5,028 bases of DNA. It comes from Desulfobacterales bacterium (lineage in GTDB: Bacteria; Desulfobacterota; Desulfobacteria; Desulfobacterales; C00003060). The notes under the pieces are model-generated. The model ran no database searches. It was not told the origin of the DNA and saw only the letters and a program-made list of their open reading frames with translations. The stretch spans positions 1 through 5,028 of the forward strand of contig JAUWXJ010000168.1 in the NCBI GenBank assembly GCA_030616425.1, written 5' to 3'. Both the position numbers and the translations under genes were made by a program. Below, piece by piece: positions 1 through 5,028 of this stretch. The first letter of the stretch is position 1. The number at the start of each line of letters is the position of its first letter.

Positions 1-479
1 GGACCCTTGATGTGACCATGATTGTGGTTAATAACCTCAATTTTGGAATGACCGGCGGACAAGTGGCACCGACGACACCCCGTGATCTCATCACCACCAC
101 CACGCCCTACGGTAACCGTGAAAAGCCTTTTGACATATGCAAACTGGCCATGACGGCTGGCGCCACCTTTGTGAGCCGATGGAACACAGCCAAGCCGATC
201 CGGGCCATAAAGGCCATCAAGAAGGCCTTACGACATCAAGGTTTTTCCCTGGTGGAAATGGTCTGTCAATGTCCGACCTATTTCGGACGGAAGGCACTCT
301 CCTCTGGTGATCCTGTTAAAGGGCTGGAATGGATAAAGGAGTGTTCTCTCACCGCTAAGGAAGCCAGCAAGCTTCCACAAGAAGAGGTTTTAAAGCGGTT
401 TGTCCTGGGGGATTTCATTGAAAAGCGAGAACCGATTTTTGAGGGCAGCTCAATTTATCACCAAGAGGGAGGTGAATGA
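1..479 (+). CDS. korB: 2-oxoacid:ferredoxin oxidoreductase, beta subunit (2-oxoglutarate type), 5'-truncated by the window edge
   Basis: This is the C-terminal part of the TPP-binding subunit of a 2-oxoacid:ferredoxin oxidoreductase, the cytoplasmic enzyme that interconverts 2-oxoacid + CoA and acyl-CoA + CO2 with ferredoxin. The frame is open to the left edge (first whole codon at 3), so the GTG at 12 is not a start; the true start lies outside the window. Visible landmarks are the end of the TPP/Mg-binding motif (Asn-Asn at 30-35), the family signature GMTGGQ followed by Pro-Thr-Thr-Pro (45-77), then PYGNRE, AGATFV and CQCPTYFGRK. The gene ends in TGA at 477-479, overlapping the start of the gamma-subunit gene, which indicates translational coupling. 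Assignment as 2-oxoglutarate-specific rests on the succinyl-CoA synthetase genes downstream; the fragment alone would also fit other 2-oxoacid enzymes of this family. Confidence 0.9.
   Translation, partial: TLDVTMIVVNNLNFGMTGGQVAPTTPRDLITTTTPYGNREKPFDICKLAMTAGATFVSRWNTAKPIRAIKAIKKALRHQGFSLVEMVCQCPTYFGRKALSSGDPVKGLEWIKECSLTAKEASKLPQEEVLKRFVLGDFIEKREPIFEGSSIYHQEGGE
468..472 (+). promoter_or_regulatory. Ribosome binding site deciding the korC start
   Basis: A strong Shine-Dalgarno core, GGAGG, lies inside the end of korB. Two ATG codons follow in tandem at 476 and 479. The spacing is 3 nt to the first and 6 nt to the second, so the second ATG is the better start. Either choice overlaps the korB stop codon. 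Confidence 0.6.
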
Positions 480-1039
480 TGGGTGATGACCGCATCAACA
501 TGCAGTTTTGCGGATTTGGCGGGCAGGGGATTATTCTTTCGGCGGTGGTTTTTGGCACTACGGCAGTGACAAAGGCCGGAATGAATGCCGTCCAGACTCA
601 ATCCTATGGTTCTGAGGCGCGTGGGGGGGAGTGCCAGGCGGAGGTGATTGTCGCCAAGGAAATGATCGACTCACCCTTGGCAGACCAAATGGACATCCTC
701 GTTTCGATGTCACAGTCCGCGCTTGGTAAATACCTGCCACGTCTGAGGTCAGGAGGCACCTTGATCTTCGATCCAGAGCTTGTTGAGCGCCCAGATCGTA
801 CAGATATCACAGCCATCGAAGTTCATGCCACCCAGATGGCAGGAGAGATCGGAGTAAAGCTGGCTGCTAACATGGTGATGTTGGGTTTTCTGCAGCAGGC
901 CACCAGGTTGTTCACGGAAGACAACTTACTTGAAACCATTCGTGAGAATGTCCCAGAGTGGTCTATCGATGTTAATCTGGAGGCGGCAAGGCGTGGAATC
1001 GAACTGGCGAAAAATGCCGGGACTGTGCTGGAGGTTTAA
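479..1039 (+). CDS. korC: 2-oxoacid:ferredoxin oxidoreductase, gamma subunit
   Basis: This is the gamma subunit (pyruvate/ketoisovalerate oxidoreductase gamma domain) of the enzyme whose beta subunit is encoded just upstream. Its protein of 186 residues is the normal size for a stand-alone gamma subunit and is one whole domain. The N-terminus carries the glycine-rich CGFGGQGIILSA stretch (residues about 11-22), followed by the family block SYGSEARGGECQAEVI (about 42-57), where most relatives have SYGPEARGG. The middle has the usual DILVSMSQSAL and LRSGGTLIFDPELV strands. I chose the ATG at 479 over the one at 476 because of Shine-Dalgarno spacing; the difference is one residue. The gene overlaps korB by 1 nt and is followed by sucC after 3 nt, so it sits in the middle of one transcript. 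No cysteine cluster is present, so electrons must leave through the beta subunit and a separate ferredoxin. Confidence 0.92.
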   Translation: MGDDRINMQFCGFGGQGIILSAVVFGTTAVTKAGMNAVQTQSYGSEARGGECQAEVIVAKEMIDSPLADQMDILVSMSQSALGKYLPRLRSGGTLIFDPELVERPDRTDITAIEVHATQMAGEIGVKLAANMVMLGFLQQATRLFTEDNLLETIRENVPEWSIDVNLEAARRGIELAKNAGTVLEV

Positions 1040-1042
1040 GCA

Positions 1043-2179
1043 ATGCGTCTTCTGGAGTTTCAGGCCAAGAGGTTACTCGCAGAAAAAGGGATTTCTGTTC
1101 CTAAGGGTGTGCTTATCACCTCACCTGAGGATCTCCAAAGGGTATCGTTTCCCACAGTTTTAAAGGCTCAGGTCCCGGTAGGTGGACGGGGCAAGGCAGG
1201 CGTCATAAAAAGGCTAGAGCAGGCGGAGGAAGCTTCGTCAGTTGTATATGAAATGCTTGCCTCCACGGTCAAGGGACACCCTGTAGAGGCTCTCATGGCT
1301 GAAGAGCCTGTTGAGGTATGCACGCAACTGTATGTTGCATATCTCATCGACAAGCAGGTCAACATGCCGCTTCTGATGGTCAGTTCTGCAGGTGGTATTG
1401 ATATCGAGGAGGTAGCGAAGAGAACACCTGAACGGATCATCAAGAAGTACATTGATCCAGCCGTGGGGGTTCAGGACTATGCAATCCGTTCCCTGGCCAA
1501 GGCCTTGGAGATCAAAGATGTTCGGGCCTTTGCAGACCTTATCCTGAAGATATGCGCCATCTTTCAGGAGAAAGATGCCACCCTGATTGAGATTAATCCC
1601 CTGGCCCTACCGCCGAATGGACAAGTGGCCCTGGATGCCAAGATCCTTTTAGATGACAAGGCGGCATACCGACACCAGGAGCTCTTTGACGATCTTGAGG
1701 CAGAGCAGAAACAGCTGGAGAGACGGACCAAGAGCAGAGCAGAGGAACTGTCTGAAAAGGGGCAGATCAACTATGTTCCCCTGGGAGGGGACATTGGGAT
1801 GATCGCCGATGGTGCTGGGACCGGCATGATCACTTTGGACATGATCCATGACGCCGGAGGCAAGCCCGCGAACTTTTGTGAGATGGGAGGCATGGCCAAT
1901 GCTGAGAACATGCAACGCACCATGGAGGTTGTTCTCTCCAATGACCACGTCAAGGTGCTCATCATAAGCCTGATCGGTGGGCTCACACGCATGGATGAGA
2001 TGGCCGAGGGAATTGTTCAGTATCTGAAAGACAATGACCAATCTGTCCCTATTGTGATCCGCATGTGCGGCACCAAATCTGAGGCTGGCATACCCATGCT
2101 CCGCGAGTCAGGAGTGGATGCCTATGAGGATCTGGCCACAATAGTGCAGATTGCGGTGGAAAAAGCCAAGGAGCTGTGA
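1043..2179 (+). CDS. sucC: Succinyl-CoA synthetase (ADP/GDP-forming), beta subunit
   Basis: This is the ATP-grasp, nucleotide-binding subunit of a two-subunit acyl-CoA synthetase that couples succinyl-CoA hydrolysis to ATP or GTP formation. The protein is 378 residues long, slightly shorter than E. coli SucC (388). The N-terminus (MRLLEFQAKRLL) matches the family. KAQVPVGGRGKAG (residues 41-53) is the nucleotide-binding glycine loop. IEINPL (182-187) and LDAK (197-200) supply the Asn and Asp expected to bind Mg2+. The C-terminal CoA-ligase domain starts around 245 (DIGMIADGAG). Its substrate-side loops are unusual: EMGGMANAE replaces the common DVGGGA(T/S)KE, and IGGLTRMDEM (311-320) replaces FGGI(V/M)RCD. 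The protein is therefore a diverged member, and a substrate other than succinate cannot be excluded. A GGAGG site at 1030-1034 lies 8 nt before the ATG. The neighbouring 2-oxoacid oxidoreductase and sucD support the 2-oxoglutarate/succinate assignment. Confidence 0.9.
   Translation: MRLLEFQAKRLLAEKGISVPKGVLITSPEDLQRVSFPTVLKAQVPVGGRGKAGVIKRLEQAEEASSVVYEMLASTVKGHPVEALMAEEPVEVCTQLYVAYLIDKQVNMPLLMVSSAGGIDIEEVAKRTPERIIKKYIDPAVGVQDYAIRSLAKALEIKDVRAFADLILKICAIFQEKDATLIEINPLALPPNGQVALDAKILLDDKAAYRHQELFDDLEAEQKQLERRTKSRAEELSEKGQINYVPLGGDIGMIADGAGTGMITLDMIHDAGGKPANFCEMGGMANAENMQRTMEVVLSNDHVKVLIISLIGGLTRMDEMAEGIVQYLKDNDQSVPIVIRMCGTKSEAGIPMLRESGVDAYEDLATIVQIAVEKAKEL
2168..2173 (+). promoter_or_regulatory. 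Ribosome binding site deciding the sucD start
   Basis: AAGGAG lies within the last codons of sucC, 7 nt before the ATG at 2181. It selects that ATG over the in-frame ATG at 2151, which would add ten residues without family similarity and overlap sucC by 29 nt. Confidence 0.65.
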
Positions 2180-2180
2180 G

Positions 2181-3050
2181 ATGGCCATTCTTATCGACGA
2201 AAACACGCGTGTATTGGTGCAGGGAGCTACCGGTAGTGTGGGCTCCTTTCAGACGCAGATCATGCAGGAATACGGTACCAAGATTGTCGCAGGGGTGACC
2301 CCAGGAAAGGGAGGCAGGAAGCTACATGGCATCCTGATCTATGACCTCGTTGAGGAGGCGGTACAGGGACAGCAAGTAGATGCGGTCATCAGCTTTGTGC
2401 CCGCTCGGTTTGCCAAAGATGCGGCGATAGAAGTCATCGGTAGTGGTATTCGGCTCTTGGTGCTGACCGCGGAGGGTATCCCTGAGCAGGACGTTTTGAT
2501 TGTGCTCCGGTATGCTGCTATCAAAGGGGCAACTGTGCTGGGGCCAGACACACCGGGGGTGATTTCACCAGGCAAATGCAAGCTCGGTGTACACCCGCAC
2601 ACCATGTTCATGGGAGGTCCGGTTGGAATAGTCTCCAAGAGCGGTTCACTTTCCTACGAGGTTGGGAGGGTGCTTACAAAGAATGGTGTTGGGCAATCAA
2701 CGGTCGTTGGTATTGGCGGCGGACCTATCTGGGGGCTGTCGCAAGAGGCTGTCTTGGAGATGTTCGAAAAAGACCCGGAGACGGAGGTCATTGTCCTGTT
2801 AGGTGAGGTAGGAGGAAGACAGGAGCACGATGCGGCAAGATTTATCAGCCAGTACATGAACAAGCCGGTCATTGCTCTCATCGTGGGGCGCACGGCGCCA
2901 GAGGGAGCCCAGATGGGGCACGCAGGCGCCATTATTGAAGGGGAAGAAGGGACTGCAGCCAGCAAGATCGCAGCATTGGAGAAAGCAGGTGCGATGATCG
3001 CCAAAAGCTCTCTGGATATACCTGAGTTGATCAAGAAGATCGGGGCGTAG
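2181..3050 (+). CDS. sucD: Succinyl-CoA synthetase (ADP/GDP-forming), alpha subunit
   Basis: This is the CoA-binding, phosphohistidine-carrying subunit that pairs with the SucC-like protein encoded 1 nt upstream. Starting at 2181 it has 289 residues, the same length as E. coli SucD, and begins MAILIDENT like it. The N-terminal Rossmann CoA-binding domain shows QGATGSVG (14-21) and GVTPGKGG (38-45). The phosphorylated histidine is His247 in MGHAGAII (245-252), equivalent to E. coli His246, and Glu209 in GEVGG (208-212) matches the Glu that contacts it. These residues indicate an active enzyme. Departures from the common form are GPDTPGVI (121-128) where E. coli has GPNCPGVI, GIGGGPIWG (177-185) where E. 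coli has GIGGDPIPG, and GEVGGRQEH instead of GEIGGSAEE. They parallel the altered loops of the partner SucC and suggest that the two subunits diverged together. A malate- or other acyl-CoA ligase role is a less likely alternative. Confidence 0.92.
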   Translation: MAILIDENTRVLVQGATGSVGSFQTQIMQEYGTKIVAGVTPGKGGRKLHGILIYDLVEEAVQGQQVDAVISFVPARFAKDAAIEVIGSGIRLLVLTAEGIPEQDVLIVLRYAAIKGATVLGPDTPGVISPGKCKLGVHPHTMFMGGPVGIVSKSGSLSYEVGRVLTKNGVGQSTVVGIGGGPIWGLSQEAVLEMFEKDPETEVIVLLGEVGGRQEHDAARFISQYMNKPVIALIVGRTAPEGAQMGHAGAIIEGEEGTAASKIAALEKAGAMIAKSSLDIPELIKKIGA

Positions 3051-3056
3051 CGGAAG

Positions 3057-3275
3057 ATGGCCATATACATCGAAGAAGAGTTGTGCAAGGGTTGTGGGTT
3101 GTGTGTGCATTACTGCCCAAAAGGCGTCTTAGAGATGTCGGATCGGCGCAATGAGAAGGGATACAATGTGGCTGTGGTGGCTAACTCAGAGAAATGCAAT
3201 GCCTGCAAGATGTGCGAGATCAATTGCCCGGATTTTGTAATCTACGTGGTCAAAGAGGCAGCCTCAAGCGGCTAG
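3057..3275 (+). CDS. korD: 2[4Fe-4S] ferredoxin, probable delta subunit or electron partner of the 2-oxoacid oxidoreductase
   Basis: This small (72-residue) iron-sulfur protein has two complete CxxCxxCxxxCP motifs: Cys10, 13, 16, 20 (CKGCGLCVHYCP) and Cys47, 50, 53, 57 (CNACKMCEINCP). Eight ligands are enough for two [4Fe-4S] clusters. The phrase ELCKGCGLCV, the second motif followed by DFVIYVV, and the size match the delta (KorD) subunits of 2-oxoglutarate:ferredoxin oxidoreductases, so it most likely carries electrons to or from the TPP/FeS beta subunit. No signal peptide or membrane segment is seen. It starts 6 nt after the sucD stop; the only Shine-Dalgarno-like bases are GGAAG directly against the ATG, so translation probably depends on coupling to sucD. 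In many genomes the delta gene leads the operon; here it closes it. A general 2[4Fe-4S] ferredoxin is the alternative, so the symbol is tentative. Confidence 0.85.
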   Translation: MAIYIEEELCKGCGLCVHYCPKGVLEMSDRRNEKGYNVAVVANSEKCNACKMCEINCPDFVIYVVKEAASSG

Positions 3276-3317
3276 CCTTGGAGTGAGACTAAAAGAGCTG
3301 CATTTTAGAAGGAAGCA

Positions 3318-4137
3318 ATGAAGGAAAGAATCATAGGTATTTTTGACTCAGAGCTGGGGGGCTTAGCAGTTGCAAGGGAAGTCTTAAGGGAAATGCCCCA
3401 AGAGGATATAATTTACTTTGCGGACTTTGCACATCTTCCATATGGGTCAAGACCGAGTGAAGAAGTTGAGGAATTTACCCTTAAGGCTGTTGACTTCTTA
3501 ATAAGTAAGGGCGTGAAAGCTATCTTAATCGCCTGTAATACTGCCTCGGTTGCCGGAAGGGAGGAAGCTCAGAAAAAAGCTTCTGAGATTCCTGTCATTG
3601 GGATGATTGAACCAGCCGTCAAGGCGACCCTGGCACATGGCAATATTCAAAAGGTTGGGGTTATCGGGAATTGGAACAATAAAGAGTAAAACTTATGAGA
3701 AAACATTCCAAGCGGCGGGAACAAAGGCAAGAATTTTTGGCAATGCTTGTCCTGATCTTCTCCGACTTGCAGAGCAAGGCCAGATAACGGATACCAACAT
3801 AATTGGGGAACTGGCAAGAGAGTGTGTCTATCCCCTAGAAAAAGAGGGGATTGATATTCTGGTACTCGGTTGCACAGACCTCACCTCCATAAAAGATCAG
3901 CTCCGGAAGGTATTGGCGCCTCATATCAAAATAATCGATCCGGCTAAGGAAGTAGCGCGAACAGCTGATGAAGCTTTGCAAATGAAGGGATGGGGACGTT
4001 TGGGAAAAAGAGAAGGAAGGTTTAGTTTTTATGAAAGTGGGGAGGGCCCAGAGCAAATTAAGGAATTTGCTAAGAGAGTGTTCGGTATTAACATTGAATC
4101 GATAAACCAGGTGAACCCTAAAATAGCTTCTAGCTAA
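3318..4137 (+). pseudogene. murI: Glutamate racemase family (MurI-like), disrupted by a frameshift
   Basis: This gene would encode a cofactor-independent Asp/Glu racemase, which makes D-glutamate for peptidoglycan in the MurI subfamily. The N-terminal half (3318-3689) shows IGIFDSELGGLAV, Asp36 in YFADFAHLPYGSR, and the first catalytic cysteine in IACNTAS (Cys73). After Gly117 of VGVIG (codon 3666-3668) the frame runs into TAA at 3687. The rest of the family continues in the next frame from about 3670: GTIKSKTYEK, NACPDLLRLAEQG, the second cysteine in LVLGCTD (Cys codon at 3871), IIDPAKEVA, and a family-like C-terminus (FYESGEGPEQIKEFAKRVFG). Restoring the frame gives about 273 residues, a normal MurI length. 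Loss of 2 nt best restores the family spacing VIGTxGTIKS; gain of 1 nt is possible. GCTH is GCTD here, so the usual catalytic His is also missing, and DSG is DSE. A sequencing or assembly error could explain the frameshift but not those substitutions. AAGGA at 3309-3313 precedes the ATG. Confidence 0.82.
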
Positions 4138-4151
4138 AGTTGATGGATTAG

Positions 4152-4391
4152 CAATGTAAAGGAGTAGCGAAAGGGGATCAGCATCGCCTTGGATTTATTA
4201 TCAATAAGAGTCCTGCGATACCCGATAGAACTTAAGCTGTCTTACATGGTGGCGAGAGCCCTCTCCCTTTTCTGAAGCAAACTGCCCATGTCCTAGAGAA
4301 GGCAGGAGCCGATTTCATTGTTATGCGAAAAGGGCGACATCCATGTTATAGAAAAACTATTTCATTTCTAACGCAAATACCACTGATTTAA
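4152..4391 (+). pseudogene. Aspartate/glutamate racemase (YgeA/RacX-like) remnant
   Basis: No intact gene lies between 4138 and 4424, but one plus-strand frame (codons in register with 4191) reads as a decayed Asp/Glu racemase, distinct from the MurI-like gene upstream. It gives AKGDQHRLGFIINKSPAIPD, then Arg-Thr, a TAA stop at 4233-4235, then AVLHGGESPLPFLKQTAHVL and EKAGADFIVM, ending in ISFLTQIPLI and TAA at 4389-4391. The family consensus as I know it is DQ(D/E)HL..IIDNNP.IPDRT.AIL.GGE.PLP followed by LEKAGADFIV.PCNTAH. The stop replaces the residue after Asp-Arg-Thr, usually Glu or Lys, so one base change explains it. Where PCNTAH should follow FIVM there is Arg-Lys-Gly-Arg-His, so the catalytic cysteine is lost along with about one codon. 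The N-terminal third and the C-terminal half of the protein are missing. The left boundary is approximate: the frame is open from 4152, after a TAG at 4149. Confidence 0.7.
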
Positions 4392-4424
4392 TATCAAGGT
4401 AAACTCTCATTTAACCAACTATCA

Positions 4425-4775
4425 TCAAACTAGTACTCTATCTCCGTGACTTTTAGGCTTTGAAGTAACAATAAAAACTAAGTCAATATTCGAGTTGTTA
4501 GTCAACTTATGAGGAAATTTCGGTGGCACCTCAATTCCTTTATGTCCCTTCAAAAGATAGGTTTTGGTACCTATTTCGATGGTAGCTTCACCTGATAAAA
4601 TAAAAAAGAATTGCCAGGCTTTTTTATGGTAATGTTTTACCTCTGAAGCACCTGGTGGAACCCTTTCTTGGATAATACTCAATTCATCAGATTTAACCAG
4701 ATGCCACCCATCACAGTTAGTTCCCCAAGCATAATGCTCTGCATTGTTTTTGTTTACTTTTTCAAAGTCATACAT
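4425..4775 (-). CDS. Small single-domain cupin protein
   Basis: This is a 116-residue soluble protein consisting of one cupin beta-barrel. Motif 1 is GASEVKHYHKKAWQFFFILSG, with the two metal-binding His in HYH; the usual Glu (HxHx3-4E) is Gln here. Motif 2 is GIEVPPKFPHKLTNN, where the third His is kept and the glycine of PxG is Lys. The N-terminal NNAEHYAWGTNCDGWHLV and the C-terminal KPKSHGDRV resemble a group of small uncharacterised cupins; no substrate can be assigned. I chose the ATG whose codon occupies 4773-4775 (MYDFEKVN) because similarity begins there and a weak GAGAAGAA site precedes it. The frame stays open to an ATG at 4871, but that extension looks like non-coding sequence. 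The gene is convergent with the racemase remnants and follows the MEMO1-like gene on the same strand. It is markedly A+T-rich compared with the sucCD operon. Confidence 0.82.
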   Translation of the reverse strand: MYDFEKVNKNNAEHYAWGTNCDGWHLVKSDELSIIQERVPPGASEVKHYHKKAWQFFFILSGEATIEIGTKTYLLKGHKGIEVPPKFPHKLTNNSNIDLVFIVTSKPKSHGDRVLV

Positions 4776-4844
4776 GATTGTTCTTCTCAAATCTAAAATC
4801 ATGACATAAGGTATAGTATTAGCAGATAGCAAACTGACATTATT

Positions 4845-4871
4845 ATTATAGGTGAGCCCTGAGAGGCCCAA
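4845..4871 (-). promoter_or_regulatory. Possible sigma-70-type promoter for the cupin gene
   Basis: Read on the minus strand, a perfect TATAAT (complement of 4845-4850) is preceded by TTGGGC (complement of 4866-4871) with a 15-bp spacer. It lies about 70 nt upstream of the chosen cupin start and downstream of the MEMO1-like stop. The spacer is shorter than ideal and the region is A+T-rich, so the match may be chance. Confidence 0.25.
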
Positions 4872-4897
4872 GATATTTCATTATTCAGGATGAACTG

Positions 4898-5028
4898 TCA
4901 TTGAATGATAAATCCAGCATAACCGACCACGTAACTGTAATCTCCGCTGACATCCCCTGATGTGGCATAGGCTACCAAATTTGCCTTGGTTGCACCCAGT
5001 TCCTTAGCTGCTATCAGGGTTATTGTGG
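4898..5028 (-). CDS. AmmeMemoRadiSam system protein B (MEMO1 family), C-terminal fragment
   Basis: On the minus strand the frame is open from the right edge to a TGA at 4898-4900, giving 42 whole codons. They contain AAKELGATKANLV followed by YATSGDVSGDYSYVVGYAGF, which is the C-terminal signature of MEMO1-like proteins (the Tyr-x-x-Ser-Gly-Asp and VVGYA block). In prokaryotes these belong to the AmmeMemoRadiSam group, usually found with an AMMECR1-like protein and a radical SAM protein; they are structurally related to extradiol dioxygenases and their function is not settled. The start and most of the protein lie to the right of the window. The end looks complete and undamaged. The cupin gene lies 122 nt downstream on the same strand. 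Confidence 0.85.
   Translation of the reverse strand, partial: TITLIAAKELGATKANLVAYATSGDVSGDYSYVVGYAGFIIQ

Noticed and set aside
1649..2041. Long minus-strand open frame inside sucC
   Set aside because: It lies wholly opposite a well-supported gene and its translation shows no recognisable domain, so it is a shadow of sucC codon usage.
2151..2180. Upstream in-frame ATG that would lengthen SucD by ten residues
   Set aside because: The extra residues have no counterpart in SucD, they overlap sucC coding sequence, and a well-spaced AAGGAG selects the ATG at 2181.
3270..3277. GGCTAGCC palindrome at the end of the ferredoxin gene as a terminator
   Set aside because: It has no loop and no T-run follows. 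I see no intrinsic terminator between the ferredoxin and the racemase.
3278..3306. Promoter before the racemase (TTGGAG, 17 bp, CATTTT)
   Set aside because: The -10 match is poor, so it is not better than chance.
3655..3690. Programmed ribosomal frameshift in the MurI-like gene
   Set aside because: There is no slippery heptamer and no clear downstream stem, and racemases are not known to use recoding. The best-fitting repair is a 2-nt loss.
4776..4871. N-terminal extension of the cupin to an ATG at 4871
   Set aside because: Residues before MYDFEKVN show no family similarity, and the stretch contains a promoter-like TATAAT.

Overview
The window is the 3' part of a central-carbon operon of an anaerobe, followed by a decayed, more A+T-rich segment. 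From the left edge to about 3275, five plus-strand genes are packed with overlaps or gaps of at most 6 nt. They are the C-terminal part of the beta subunit of a 2-oxoacid:ferredoxin oxidoreductase (korB-like), its gamma subunit (korC-like), the beta and alpha subunits of an ADP/GDP-forming succinyl-CoA synthetase (sucC, sucD), and an 8-cysteine 2[4Fe-4S] ferredoxin. Together they form a reversible module: 2-oxoglutarate + CoA + oxidised ferredoxin <-> succinyl-CoA + CO2 + reduced ferredoxin, then succinyl-CoA <-> succinate + ATP/GTP. It can serve an oxidative or a reductive TCA branch. The alpha-subunit gene of the oxidoreductase should lie just left of the window.

From about 3280 to 4424 base composition shifts toward A+T and the genes are broken. 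A glutamate-racemase-family gene (3318-4137) is split by one frameshift near 3666-3673. Directly behind it (about 4152-4391) is the remnant of a different racemase, of the aspartate/glutamate (YgeA/RacX-like) family, with an in-frame stop and no catalytic Cys-Asn-Thr motif.

The right end is minus-strand. A small single-domain cupin (4425-4775) sits behind the last 42 codons of an AmmeMemoRadiSam system protein B (MEMO1-like) gene that runs off the right edge (4898-5028).

The ferredoxin-dependent oxidoreductase, the ferredoxin and the Memo protein point to an anaerobic prokaryote. Clear Shine-Dalgarno sites before most genes favour a bacterium, and a Desulfobacterota-type (deltaproteobacterial) anaerobe is a reasonable guess, but the sequence alone does not settle this. 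I saw no RNA gene, CRISPR array, insertion sequence or convincing intrinsic terminator. No undescribed system is evident. The most notable points are the divergent succinyl-CoA synthetase active-site loops and the two unrelated racemase wrecks side by side.
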